64,000 bases of DNA from Akebia trifoliata (lineage: Eukaryota > Streptophyta > Magnoliopsida > Ranunculales > Lardizabalaceae): the NCBI GenBank assembly GCA_017979445.1, contig CM030717.1, positions 13,068,086 through 13,132,085 on the forward strand, given 5' to 3'. This document shows, piece by piece, positions 48,101-58,084 of this stretch. The notes under the pieces were generated by a model. It did no database searches, was not told the origin of the DNA, and saw only the letters and a list, made by a program, of their open reading frames with translations. The position numbers and the translations under genes were made by a program. How positions within the stretch are numbered: position 1 is the stretch's first letter; every line of letters starts with the position of its first letter.

Positions 48101-48777
48101 AGTCTATAGATCGAAAACATATAAATTAGGTTAGGTTGTATTTTAAGTGAATGAAATTTTGGTAATTTTGCCAAAATGAGGGTATTTTAGACATTTTATA
48201 GTTTCTACTCACAATCTATTGATTGAAAACAAAGAAATTAGGTTAGGTTGTGTTTTAATTGAAGGAAATTTTGGTCAATTTGCCAAAATGAGGGTCATTC
48301 AGACATTTTACTGTCTCTATTAACAGAGAATCGTTTTTGTTAACGGTTTGACCAACTCAACGAAAGTGGGGGGTTACTAAAATACCCGAAAAAATGACAC
48401 TTTGATAATGATGCTTGAACTATGGCCTTTCAAAATTTGTGGCTCATTTGTGATCATATAATTTGCAAGCTGTTTACTTTTTTTTATTATTATTTTTGGC
48501 CGTAAATTGTTTTTTGAGGGAATCTAGTTGTTCTTAACTAGTTGGGTATACTGATTTCTGTGTTTAATTTCCAACACAGGTTCACCGTGTTCAGCGTCTC
48601 GTAGAGAAACTCGACATTTTGAAGGCAAGAAACTCCAACCCTTTCTCCAACAACAACAATGCTGTCTCCGTGACAACCAAATGGGAGACAGTTGAGTCTG
48701 GAATGGGAAGCCTGAGTGCTCCACCCCCAATGTCATCTTCTTCGAACTCAACTCAGGACTGGGAACCTTTTGACTAG
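33160..48777 (+). CDS. BAG-family co-chaperone (ubiquitin-like + BAG domain), BAG1-4 type
   Basis: Four exons with GT-AG borders and continuous phase: 33160-33358, 36411-36799, 36886-37032 and 48580-48777, giving about 310 residues. The N-terminus has [15 protein letters not shown], typical of plant BAG1-4. Residues about 45-115 form a ubiquitin-like domain ([20 protein letters not shown], then [14 protein letters not shown]). The BAG domain follows, with helices around [32 protein letters not shown] and [18 protein letters not shown]. The protein ends in a Ser/Pro-rich tail and QDWEPFD. BAG proteins bind the Hsp70 ATPase domain and act as nucleotide exchange factors, the ubiquitin-like domain linking to the proteasome. 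Residues 115-196 contain a tandem duplication that places an extra linker/helix before the BAG domain. Introns 1 and 3 (3.1 and 11.5 kb) are full of transposons. The reading frame is intact. Confidence 0.9.
34390..35330 (-). pseudogene. LINE polyprotein 3' fragment in BAG intron 1
   Basis: Minus-strand pieces in several frames match the part of plant LINE ORF2 after the reverse transcriptase core. They are [15 protein letters not shown] (the ALL-KW-WRFG motif, about 35010-35060) and, further 3', [13 protein letters not shown] with [13 protein letters not shown] (zinc-binding zf-RVT region, about 34470-34590). An A-rich end follows (T tract at about 34396-34410 on the plus strand, preceded on the minus strand by TTGCTTATCAAAAAA). 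Many stops; a dead insertion antisense to BAG. Confidence 0.65.
35366..35945. repeat. Pair of ~155-bp direct repeats, possible minus-strand LTRs
   Basis: 35366-35520 and 35786-35945 share, in order, AATTTCTCCCAAAT, GATAGGAAA-TCTTGGTATC-TAATCAATT and ATTACTAA-AATCCTAATCTAAT. Between them, near 35737-35748, ATCTGATACTATTTG resembles an inverted, decayed TGGTATCAGA primer-binding site, which would make this a small LTR element on the minus strand. The interior has a 64-codon frame with no recognised motif. Confidence 0.45.
36554..36820 (+). repeat. In-frame tandem duplication in BAG exon 2 and its donor
   Basis: Unit 1 (36554-36688, 135 bp) and unit 2 (from 36689, 132 bp) share GATCCAGCAA, GAGAGGAAACTCGAG, AATCATGG, GAAAGCTTGCGAA and GTAAGAGCCGA-GTTGATAAGCTC. 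Both copies run past the exon end into the GT-GACCACATTAACCTGAA that begins intron 2, so the donor site was duplicated too: AAA|GTTGAC at 36667/36668 and AAG|GTGGAC at 36799/36800. Unit 2 lacks 3 bp, which keeps the frame. Confidence 0.85.
37959..38296 (-). mobile_element. TRIM element on minus strand in BAG intron 3
   Basis: Two direct repeats start TGTTGACAACCATTTA (37959-38100 and 38183-38296; CACAACACTCAACA/CAATA at the far ends). Between them, on the minus strand, are a primer-binding site TGGTATCAGAG (38172-38182) and a polypurine tract GGGTGAGGGGGAG (38101-38113) beside the 3' LTR. It belongs to the same family as 42220-42511. No coding sequence. Confidence 0.8.
38668..39340. repeat. 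Tandemly repeated left MULE terminus and C20 tract
   Basis: The terminal phrase TATTTTAGTAA...AAAATAGGCG-TATTA-TGA, then GAAATGCAAGATGAGGTCTACCC and the TTAA-AGAGA-TGTAAAAT segment, occurs at 38668 and again from about 39128. The left end is thus a tandem terminal repeat, as seen in some MULEs. The second copy contains a run of 20 C (39169-39188). Confidence 0.7.
40102..41651. mobile_element. Insertion in left arm only, probable solo LTR
   Basis: The left arm reads ATATGGACT, then about 1.55 kb of unrelated sequence, then GAGTCTACATTTGGATC. The right arm (inverse, about 47350-47375) reads straight through as TATGGACTGAGTTTATATTTGGATC. The insert begins TGAGTTTCATGGCCCAAAATCC and ends TCAGGGCATTATA, wording typical of plant gypsy LTRs. 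No internal domains; the target duplication is unclear. Confidence 0.6.
42220..42511 (+). mobile_element. TRIM insertion in left arm only, TSD caaat/cagat
   Basis: Repeats TGTCATACCCCAGTCAAGTC...GGTTAACA lie at 42220-42314 and 42418-42511. They enclose a primer-binding site TGGTATCAGAG (42315-42325) and GGGTGAGGGGGAG. The flanks are caaat (42215-42219) and cagat (42512-42516). The matching place in the right arm (46645-46660) is uninterrupted (GGGTGCAGATGATG on the minus strand), a natural empty site. Related to 37959-38296, whose LTR extends further 5' (TGTTGAG...). The frames at 42191-42706 cross this element and are not genes. Confidence 0.8.
42520..44040 (+). pseudogene. MURA-like transposase remnant, left arm
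   Basis: Pieces in several frames follow the order of a Mutator transposase. [13 protein letters not shown] (zinc-ligand region) is at about 42847-42886. [13 protein letters not shown] (first catalytic Asp, near 43254) and [10 protein letters not shown] (about 43309-43338) are followed by [15 protein letters not shown]. The second catalytic Asp region reads ILFN-stop-QNGLI, so the residue is lost. [16 protein letters not shown] comes later, and EKTCS near 43990 starts a broken SWIM zinc finger. Stops and frameshifts throughout; not functional. Confidence 0.8.
45230..46600 (-). pseudogene. MURA-like transposase remnant, right arm
   Basis: The inverse counterpart of the left-arm gene. The minus strand has [20 protein letters not shown] and [10 protein letters not shown] (N-terminal zinc/DNA-binding region, 46350-46490) and a [16 protein letters not shown] zinc-ligand segment near 46290-46330. 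A TLDG/NNG-equivalent region lies around 45850. At about 45255-45315, [18 protein letters not shown] is a nearly intact SWIM-type C-x-C...C motif that the left arm lacks. Stops occur in all parts. Confidence 0.75.
48085..48320. repeat. Tandem ~115-bp duplication in right MULE terminus
   Basis: Two copies carry the order CACA-TCTAT-GAT-GAAAAC, AAATTAGGTTAGGTTGT-TTTTAA, GAAATTTTGGT, TTTGCCAAAATGAGGGT and GACATTTTA. The left end has only one equivalent near 39290-39370, so the termini have diverged by local duplication. Confidence 0.65.
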
Positions 48778-48989
48778 CCAAAAGTCCCACCACTAGTCCT
48801 TTTTGTACACTCCTGTTGAAGCTCTAAATGCTATAATACTCGGAACACATTATATGTAGTCTTTGCTTTGCTTGATTAATATTCAAAATTTTCTTTATAA
48901 ATGACAAAGGAGAAGCCTCAATGACTAGAGAGAAAACTACATTGAACAGCTATTGATATTTGTATACAAGGATTTTTTTTTTTCAGAGA

Positions 48990-50906
48990 CTATACATCAT
49001 CTATGGTTTCACCATTTTGTGTTGTGTTGTCCCTCTGTCCTTGTCCAGCCAAAGCATAGGCCTCTTCACCATGAGCTGCATCATCGCCAATCATAAGTTC
49101 CTCCACAGACATCCTTAAGGGTATTAAAAGCCGAATGATCACGAGAATGATTGACGTGACCAAGACATTCCAACCTATTATGAAACTTGCACCCACCAAC
49201 TGCTTCAGGAATTGGACACCACCCGGCCCGCCATAAAAGGCCCCTTTGGAGTTGGTCACTGGGAGAAACATGTTACAGAGCTTTGGGTGCGCAAAGAGTC
49301 CTGTTAGGGCACCACCCAAGGTGCCGGCAACTGCATGAGTGTGAAAGACACCGAGAGTATCATCGACCTTTAGCAACAATGGGAACTTATTTGTGAGACA
49401 CATCATGGTGTACCAAGGAATACTTCCAGAAGCAATTCCCATTACAAGTGCTGCCCATGTCTGAACAAGACCTGTAAGTCAAAAATATGAATAATCTTGT
49501 TAGTGAGACCAGGAAAAAGAAAGTGTCTCCTTGTGAATCAGGTTGGAGTTTGGTATTTTTTTACTGTTTTAGTAGGATTTTTTTTTTTGGGTGGAGAAAA
49601 GTTTGACCCTTAAAACCTCCGAAATTGACTCAATGGAAAGGCACCCTTACTGAACCTAGAAAGAAAAGAATCAGTTTGATTTGCAAGATTTCTATCATCG
49701 TGATGTACAGGGACCACCAGAGGTGACCAATCATCAATGGGATTTAGTGGACTTGAAATAGTGGTGATGATTGGTCAAACTTTGGTTCTAAATTCATGGA
49801 GAAACTCTTTTTTTTTTGTTTTTCTAGTTTTGGTTCTGACCTGCACCAGGAGTTATGCAGACCAACCCAGTTATCATTCCTTGTATAGCTCCAATAACAG
49901 ATGGCTTCCCAAAGAAGATCACATCCCAGCAAACCCAAACTAGAATACTCGTAGCTGCACATATGTGGGTGTTAAGTACTGCAATGGAAGAATCCACGTT
50001 TGCTGCAAAAGGATCACCACCGTTGAAACCCGTCCATCCCATCCACAAAAAACCTGCACCAGTGAGTGCAAGCAAGAGGTTGTTAGGTGGGAATTCGTCT
50101 CGGTCCTTCTTCAATCTTGGTCCCACCTACAACCACCAAAACAAACAACTTAAATCAAAATTACATCCCATGATGAAAATGTACGCTTGAGATCATTAGA
50201 AGGATTGGTATCACACCCAATAAGCGGCTGTGAATCCTGCAGTACCGGATGCCAAATGAACTACATAACCACCAGAGTAATCCATGATTCCCCAATGGAA
50301 GAGAAACCCACCACCCCATATACTGAAAGCGCCTACTGTATAAGAGAAAGTGAGCCAAAGAGGAACAAAGACCATCCAAGCCTTGATGTTCATTCGACCC
50401 AATAATGACCCGGCGAGAAGCATCACCGTGACAGCTGCGAAGGCATATTGGAAGAAGACCATTGAGGCCATTGGATACCAAGGTTGAACTGCAGCCGTCT
50501 CCAGTTCACCATCGTGTTTAGTGTGATTCGTGGAAGGAAGTAAAGCTTGTTGGATCAAGAAGTCTTGTGAGGCGGCAAGTCCGGCTTTGCCCCAGAAAGG
50601 GAGGAGCTCATGTCCAAAGGACATTTTATAGGCCCAAAGAATCCAGCATGGCATGACGGCTGCAAAGGCATAGAGAGCCATGAAGGCAGAGTTGAGAGCC
50701 CATTTCTTCTTGACTAGGCCGGCATAGAGAATGACAAGGCCGGGCATGCCTTGCATGCCAACCAATGTGGCCGAGACCATCTGCCATGTGTTGTCACCCT
50801 TGTTTAGCCAATCAGGTACGACAGCGGAGGTGTTACTCGCTTGGTAAGCCACCGGAACCACGGTTGAAGCTGCCATTGTTGTGGTTGGGACTTGGCTTAG
50901 ACTCAA
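48990..50906 (-). CDS. Ammonium transporter, AMT2 subfamily
   Basis: Three exons on the minus strand (50217-50906, 49841-50126, 48990-49471) join in phase to about 485 residues, normal for AMT/Mep/Rh plasma-membrane ammonium channels (11 membrane helices). Recognisable parts are [52 protein letters not shown] (family signature), NTHICAATS and [18 protein letters not shown]. The last two carry the paired pore histidines. NWxxWGKAG-like FWGKAG and the hydrophilic loop before helix 4 are typical of AMT2 rather than AMT1. The start could be the ATG at 50906 or the one ten codons on (50876). Intron 1 is 90 bp, intron 2 369 bp. The frame is intact and the C-terminal tail is cytosolic and acidic. 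It converges with BAG; stop codons are 212 bp apart. Confidence 0.93.
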
Positions 50907-52322
50907 GCGTCCTTCACAGAGGTCTCACACAAACACTTGCTTACATAAGTAGTCGTTCAATGTTTAAGTAAAATGTTGTTGGATTCTAAATGTCCAAAGA
51001 ATGGCTATGATGGCAAAATATTCCTAGGGATTCCACCAAAAAACTTGGACTAATAACTAGTTTTTCAGAGTGTGAAAAAAAAAAAAATTAACCACATATT
51101 GGTATCAAGTCCAATTTTACTTGAAAAAATATTAGGTAGACTAAATGGTTGGGATGAACCTTTTGTTCTTATTGGAGATGATCTCGATGAACAAGTTATG
51201 GTGAATCTTGAATCGTCAACATCTCTGCCATTAAAAGCACCGACGCGAAGGTTTCGCCGTCTTGGTGAATGTATTAAAGATTGAAAGACACATCGAATCT
51301 CAAATGTTTAAAAGTCCAAGTCAACTGCTCATAGTCTTTATAAGGGACACAGATTCATAAACGCTGGTGGACCACTCTCTGTAACTTTAGCTACTTATTC
51401 CAAATTCTTTGGGAGCCATAGTCATCAGCCATGAAGAAATTAACATTTAAGTTCACATCTAGATGTTGATCTTAAATGGTATAATACTTAGAAGTGGAAT
51501 CATCATTTTTTTTTTTTTTTTAAATTTCGATTTTTATTTTAAAATAAGTGGAATCAAAATTGGAATGGCAAAGAATTGTGAGTACCCATTGATTTTGATC
51601 CTCAAAAGTTGGAATGAGACCCCAAAATAATTAAGAGTGATCGTAAAATCACATAGTTTTTACATGCAAATCTTTTTTTTTTTTTTCATCGTCAAAATCT
51701 ATGAGAAATAGGTGAAAATGATTTTACAAATCATTACTGAAGTTTTTTTTTTTTTTTCAAAAACATATTATATTATCTACAAAAGCATCAATTATATAAT
51801 TAAAATTTGTTCTAATAATACTATGACTTAATGTTTTTTTTTTTTGCTTTCAAAAATTAACATTCGTCTTCTTTACAAGTAATAAATTTATAGAAGAGAT
51901 TGTTATAAATAGATTGTTTACTTTAAGTTCGAAAACATATTTCTTTAGAAGCTCGAGGGAATGGATGTTTAGGGATTGTAAATAATCCTCTCTTGTTGAT
52001 TCATGAAAATTTTGAGGGCTAATTCCATAACGATACCAAAATGGGAATTTTCCTCGAGAATGACATCAAGATGAGATTTTCCATGTCCCTTGCACAACCA
52101 CCAAAACAGTCATGATTGACAGTGTGATACAACTCAATCCCAAATGATTACTATGGAGGTTCTTTAAGACTTTCACACCTTGGGATGTGCGAGATTCTTC
52201 AACAAATCAATTGATCTATCATCCTCCGACTTTGCTTTTTGGACTCTTGATCTCCTGACCTTTATTTTAGATGTTGTTGATAAGATAAACTTTCGATCTT
52301 TGAAGGATGAGGCACTGATGTA
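50907..52322. other. AMT upstream region and intergenic DNA
   Basis: Contains the presumed AMT promoter (just above 50907) but no clear elements. A 70-codon plus-strand frame (51072-51284) has ordinary composition, including NHILVSSPILLEKILGRLNG, but no recognised family. Several T-runs occur (about 51508-51524, 51672-51686, 51745-51758, 51834-51845). Confidence 0.4.
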
Positions 52323-52327
52323 GTGCA

Positions 52328-53185
52328 TGTTGGAATTTAGAGGGTTGAATTAGAAAACCCTTTAATATTCATTTAATTGCAACCATATGGTAAATCAATC
52401 TATTAATCATAGGGTATTTAAATCCCATGTTTGCTTTATACTTTTTACTTTATGCTTTATGCTTTTTACTTTATTGCTTTATGTTTAGTTGATAATTTTG
52501 ATTTTGCCTTTAGTAATTTTAGTCCCACATCGACTAGGAGAAGAATTGATTTGCAATTCTTAAGTAGTTGTGCTTCTAATAGCTTTAAAGTGGATAGAAG
52601 TAGTGGGCGGGCTCACGCGTGCACACGGGGGTCCAAGAGGGAAACCCATGGTTCTAATTGGAATTTGGCTCCACCGGTCCGAAAATCTTAATGCGTGTGC
52701 GCGTAGGGGGGGTGTAAATTCTCGGATTTACACTTAACGTGGGTGCGCGCAAAGGCCCGTTTGTGCTTTAATTTTCAAGGTCCGTTTTTATTTAAAAATT
52801 CTAGACATGTTTTAAATAAAAATTCTCTTTTATTTATATCAATTGTTTAATCGATTTAAACTACTTGATTTTCTCTGCTATTTTATATTTTCGAATTATC
52901 AATAATTTATTATTCGTTGTGAGAGCACACAACATCGTCGAGTTCGAAGTTACGTTCCAATTTAGAGTACCCTTTTGGATACGTGGGTTGTTGAATCCTG
53001 CAGAACGAACGCCTACAGACTGTGGTACTGTAGCAGGGGCGAATTTTGTTTTAGGACAGTGCTTTGTGCACGCCTCAACCATTTATTTTTAGGTAATATT
53101 TTTCTTTTACATTCAATTTCGAAATTAAGATCTGTTCTAACTTCTTCTCTATTTTGCCATAAGAAATCAGTATTCAGAAACAACA
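52328..53185 (+). repeat. Copia 5' LTR
   Basis: Contains TAGTCCCACATCGACTAGG and a GC-rich stretch with CACGCGTGCACACG (about 52612-52626). The frames at 52431-52691 and 52865-53092 are repeated in the 3' LTR and are not genes. Confidence 0.93.
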
Positions 53186-53218
53186 ATCTAAAACGAAATT
53201 CATTTTTTACTTATTTCT

Positions 53219-54602
53219 ATGGAAACAGTCTCTAATTTTGTACATAGTGAAAAACCCGATAAATTCGATGGAAAGAATTTTAAATTCTGACAACAGAAAA
53301 TGTTGTTTTATTTAACAACATTACATTTGGCTCATATCATCACTCAAGAACCAGTTTCTTTAGATGATGATGATGAGGACCTAATCAAAAGAACCGAATA
53401 TCGGAAATGGGAACATTCCAATTTCATGTGCCGGAATTATATCCTAAATGGATTAAATACTGTTCTTTATAAGGTGTATTCCTCTATTGAGTCTGCCAAA
53501 ACATTGTAGGAAATTCTTGAAAAGAAATATACTTTAGAAGATGCCGGCACAAAGAAATTTGTTGTTGGGCGTTTTCTAGATTTTAAGATGGTAGACTCTA
53601 AGTCAGTTGTATCACAATCCGAAGAGCTCCAAATCCTTATTCATGAGATTCATGCTGAAGGCATGAGTATAAGTGAAGGATTCCAAGTTGGATCGATAAT
53701 TAAAAAATTACCACCATCTTGGAAAGACTTCAAAAATAATTTGAAGCATAAAAGAAAGGAAATGGGACTCGAGGATCTAGTGATAAGACTTAGAATTGAA
53801 GAGGATAACCGAAAGAATGAGAAGAAGAGTGAAACAAACTCTATGATTTCTAAAGTGAATGTAGTGGAAGAAGAACCTTCCAAATTCACTAGAAAGTTCA
53901 AACCCGGATTTTAGAAAAAATATGTAAAGAAAAACTTGCATGGTCCAAAAGCCAATATCCAGAAGATCAAGGGAAATTACTATTTTTGCAATAAACCTGG
54001 ACACCGGGCTAAGGATTGTCGCAAAAGGAAAAATCAGCAACACCATCAGAAACATGAACAATGCAATGTGACTAAAACTCAGAACCTATCAGCGGTTGTT
54101 TCAGAAGTGAATCTGGTAGGAAATACCAATGATTGGTGGTTGGATACGGGAGCCACCAAACACATATGCTCTGAAAGAGGCATGTTTTCCTCTTACAACA
54201 ATGTTGGAGATGAAAAGTTATTCATGGGAAATGCTTCCACATCCGTTGTGATCGGAAAAGGAAAAGTGAATGTGAATTTCACATCTGGCAAAGTTCTGAC
54301 TTTGAATGACGTGCTTCATGTTCTAGACATTCGAAGAAATCTGGTTTCAGGTTCTCTTTTAAGTAAGAGAGGCTTCAAAATGGTGTTTGAGTCTGATAAA
54401 TGTATAATTACAAAGAATGGAATGTTTGTGGGCAAGGGCTATCTATGTGATGGGTTATTTAAACTCAATATAATTTCGGATTCTATTAATAATATTAATT
54501 CTTTTGCTTACGTTTATGAGAATTCTAATATTTGGCATGCTAGATTAGGCCATGTTAATAATAAATCAGTTATCAAATTAATGAATAGTGGTATGATTCC
54601 TA
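53219..54602 (+). pseudogene. Copia gag-protease-integrase N-terminal part, interrupted
   Basis: From the ATG at 53219 a gag can be read (UBN2-type: [28 protein letters not shown]). Stops fall near 53287, 53508 and 53912. The zinc knuckle reads YYFCNKPGHRAKDC, so its first Cys is Tyr. The protease motif WWLDTGATKHIC (about 54135-54170) is intact, and the integrase begins with WHARLGHVNNKS (about 54532-54567). The ORF then jumps near 54603 directly to a C-terminal integrase phrase (SSGVPLNLWAKALLTS), so the catalytic core is deleted. Confidence 0.85.
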
Positions 54603-56592
54603 ACATGGTAAACTCTTTACTTGTTAGTTCAGGTGTACCTTTAAATTTATGGGCAAAAGCTCTTTTAACATCTTAAATAAAATTCCATTAAAGAATTCTG
54701 ATAAATTACCTTATGAACTTTGGAAAATTAGAACATCTACTTTTAAATACATGAAAGTGTGAGGGTGTTTAGCCAAAGTGGCTGTCCCTTTACCTAAAAG
54801 AACAAAATTAGGTCCTAAAACTATAGATTGTATTTTTATTGGATATGTCATTAATAGTAGTGCATACAGATTTCTTGTTTATAAATCTGATATAAATGAT
54901 ATTAATCCTAACAATATAATTGAATCTAGGGATGCTGAATTTTTTGAGGATGTGTATCCTTGTAAGGATAAAATTGAAAAACCATTAAAAAGATCTCACA
55001 TTGAATTATCTAACAATGAACCTAGAGAACAAGAATCTGATATAGAACCTAGGAGAAACAAGAGAACTAGAATAGCAACATCCTTTGGACCTGATTTTAT
55101 TAGTTTTCTCTTAGAAGGAGATCCTCAGACTTTTAAAGATGCAATTTCAACACCTGAGGCTCCATTTTGGAAAGAAGGTATAAATAGTGAAATGGATTCA
55201 ATTATGAGTAATAACACTTGGGAATTAGTTAATCTACCTCCTGGTAATAAAAAAATTGGTTGTAGATAAATTTTTAAAAGAAAATTAAAATCTGATAGAA
55301 CTATAGATAAGTATAAAGCCAGATTAGTGGCTAAAGGGTACAAACAAAAAGAAGGCATTGACTTTTTTGACACTTATTCTCCTGTTACTAGGATCACTTC
55401 TATTAGAATTCTTATTGCTATAGCTTCTATTTATAAATTAGAAATTCATCAAATGGATGTAAAAACTGCATTTTTAAATGGAGAACTTGATGAAGAAATA
55501 TATATGAATCAACCGGAAGGATTTGTAATTAAAAGGCATGAAAATAAAGTTTGTAGATTAATTAAATCCTTATATGGTTTAAAACAAGTTCCAAAACAGT
55601 GGCATGAAAAATTTGATACTATAATGATATCAAATGGATTTAGAATCAATGAAGCTGATAAGTGTGTTTATTATAAAATTATCTTTGATTCTTATGTGAT
55701 TATTTGCCTATATGTAGATGACATGCTAATTTTTTGATCTAATATAAATGTTATAAATCAAACTAAGAAATTATTGTCTAGAAATTGTGACATGAAAAAC
55801 TTAGGTCCTACTAATGTAATTCTTTGAATAAATTTTTTTAGAAATAATAATGGATTTGGTTTATCACAATCTCACTATATTGAAAATGTTCTAAAACGTT
55901 TTAATCAGTTTGATTGTATTCCTGCAAAAACACCTTTTGATTCAAATTATAAGTTAATGAAAAATATTGGTAAAGGTGTTTCTCAATTAGAATATTCTCA
56001 AGTTATTGGTTGTTTAATATATATTATGAACTGTTCTAGGCCTGATATTGCATATTCAGTAAATAAATTAAGCAGATACACTAGCAACCCAAGACATGAT
56101 CACTGTGAAGCTTTGGTAAGGATTATGAGATACTTAAAGTATACCATGAGTTATAGGCTGCATTATAATAGGTATCCTACCGTACTAGAAGGATACAGTG
56201 ATGCCAATTAGATATCAGACTCGGAAGAGTCGAAATCCACTAGTGGCTATATCTTTACACTTGGAGGTGCAGTAATCTCATGGAAATCCACCAAGCAAAT
56301 GTGTATAGCTCGTTCCACCATGGAAGTTGAGTTTATTGCCATGGACAAGACTGGTGAAGAAGCTGAGTGGCTAAGGAATTTTCTTGTTAACATTCCTATT
56401 TGGCCTAAACCAGTATCTGTAATATCTATTCACTGTGACAACCAAGCTGTCATTGCAAGAGCAAAAAATAATGTATATAATGGCAAGTCAAGGCATATTA
56501 AACGGAGACACAACTCTGTAAAACAACTACTCTCTAATGGAATTATTTCCATTGACTTTGTAAAGTCTAAGAAAATTTGGCGGATCCTCTAA
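54603..56592 (+). pseudogene. Copia integrase C-terminus, reverse transcriptase, RNase H, interrupted
   Basis: After the deletion come the integrase C-terminal region (RTKLGPKTIDCIFIGY, about 54796-54843) and the linker. The reverse transcriptase follows (AKGYKQKEGIDFFDTYSPV; MDVKTAFLNGELDEEIYM; SLYGLKQVPKQWHEKF; active-site YVDDMLIF at about 55711-55734). RNase H has [17 protein letters not shown] and [13 protein letters not shown]. Stops near 54674, 55267, 55735, 55826 and 56209 and a premature end near 56590 make it non-coding. Confidence 0.9.
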
Positions 56593-57234
56593 CAAAAGGA
56601 TTATCTAGAGAGTTAGTTGCAATGACTTCGAGGGGAATGGGCCTAAAGCCTATTGATTAAAAATTATTTCAATGGAAACCCAACCTAATTGATTGGAGAT
56701 CCCAAAAACTAGGTTCAATGGGAAAACCAATTGAATGTAATTTAAAAAGAAAACACTAATGGAACAAAGTGTTCCAAGTCCATTCCTATGAAGTGTTTAG
56801 TGTTGCCTGTAAAACAGAAAGGTTGAATTATAATTCTTAATGTTGCCTATACTTGTAAAAGTGGAGTATGTCAGGGTATTTCTCATAGGCACACTTAAAT
56901 GAGTGTAGAATTGGGTCGATTCTATGAGAGTTAAGGCTAAGCTCTCTAAAACACTCATGATACCAGGATATGTTCAGGGCCAAAATGAACACCATCGATA
57001 GAACTTGATAGTTGATTGAGTAACCTGTGTGTATAGTCTATTGTTTAGGTTTACACTAAAGGTTGACAGTTCAAGACTTAAAGTCCACTGATTGACTTGT
57101 AAATCCGATAGACTTATACTAGGTAAGGTTCAAGTCCAAAAGACACCTATGCTGAAACATGGTTGTTCAAAGTGCTCTCTCTTTATATATTTTATATATT
57201 TTTATTTTGAGTTTTCTGCATTCATGTGGGGGAT

Positions 57235-58079
57235 TGTTGGAATTTAAATGGTTGAATTAGAAAACCCTTTAATATTCATTTAATTGCAACCATATGGTAA
57301 ATCAATCTATTAACCATAGGGTATTTAAATCCCATGTTTGCTTTATACTTTATACTTTATGCTTTTTACTTTATTGCTTTATGTTTAGTTGATAGTTTTG
57401 ATTTTGCCTTTAGTAATTTTAGTCCCACATCGACTAGGAGAAGAATTGATTTGCAATTCTTAAGTAGTTGTGCTTCTAATAGCTTTAAAGTGGATATAAG
57501 TAGTGGGCGGGCTCACGCGTGCACACGAGGGTCCAAGAGGGAAACCCATGGTTCTAATTGGAATTTGGATCCACCTGTCCGAAAACCTTAATGCGTGTGC
57601 GCGTAGGGGGGGTGTAAATTCTCGGATTTACACTTAACGTGGGTGCGTGCAAAGGCCCGTTTTTTGCTTTAATTTTCAAGGTCCATTTTTATTTAAAAAT
57701 TCTAGACATGTTTTAAATAAAAATTCTCTTTTATTTATATCAATTGTTTAATCGATTTAAACTACTTGATTTTCTCTGCTATTTTATATTTTCGAATTAT
57801 CAATAATTTATTATTCGTTGTGAGAGCACACAACATCGTCGAGTTCGAAGTTACGTTCCAATTTAGAGTACCCTTTTGGATACGTGGGTTGTTGAATCCT
57901 GCAGAACGAACGCCTACAGACTGTGGTATCGTAGCAGGGGCGAATTTTGTTTTAGGACAGTGCTTTGTGCACGCCTCAACCATTTATTTTTAGGTTTCTT
58001 TTACATTCAATTTCGAAATTAAGATCTGTTCTAACTTCTTCTCTATTTTGCTATAAGAAATCAGTATTCAGAAACAACA
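57235..58079 (+). repeat. Copia 3' LTR
   Basis: Near-copy of 52328-53185; the main length differences are loss of GTAATATTT after TTTTTAG and small changes in the GC-rich stretch. Confidence 0.93.
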
Positions 58080-58084
58080 GTGCA

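Larger units (their letters stand above)
38668..48387. mobile_element. 9.7-kb palindromic Mutator-like element in BAG intron 3
   Basis: The outer ends are GGGTATTTTAGTAA (38668) and the inverted TTACTAAAATACCC (48387), flanked by aaaaaaatg (38659-38667) and gaaaaaatg (48388-48396), 8 of 9 identical. Left and right halves are inverted copies almost to the centre (left arm to about 44090, right arm from about 45200), leaving a loop of about 1.1 kb. Pairs seen include 39390-39700 with 47800-48100, 41640-41880 with 46980-47270, 42040-42110 with 46780-46850, 43130-43200 with 45960-46040 and 43870-44010 with 45290-45420. Each arm carries a decayed MURA-like transposase reading toward the centre, so it resembles two MULE left halves joined tail to tail. 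It contributes most of the 11.5-kb intron. Confidence 0.85.
52328..58079 (+). mobile_element. Ty1/copia LTR retrotransposon, complete ends, defective
   Basis: The LTRs at 52328-53185 (858 bp) and 57235-58079 (845 bp) both run TGTTGGAATTTA...GAAACAACA and are flanked by the perfect 5-bp duplication gtgca (52323-52327 and 58080-58084). A polypurine tract TGTGGGGGA precedes the 3' LTR. By eye the LTRs differ at roughly 15-20 positions plus a few indels, so insertion is fairly recent. The domain order gag, protease, integrase, reverse transcriptase, RNase H is that of Ty1/copia. The usual initiator-Met primer site is not seen right after the 5' LTR. Confidence 0.95.

Noticed and set aside
48524..48793. 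Minus-strand frame of 89 codons over BAG exon 4
   Set aside because: Shadow of the BAG coding strand.
51072..51284. A 70-codon plus-strand frame upstream of AMT
   Set aside because: Reasonable composition but no family, splice partner or promoter support; left as unassigned.
52431..53092. Frames of 86 and 75 codons repeated at 57334-57993
   Set aside because: They lie in the copia LTRs; their conservation is LTR identity, not gene conservation.
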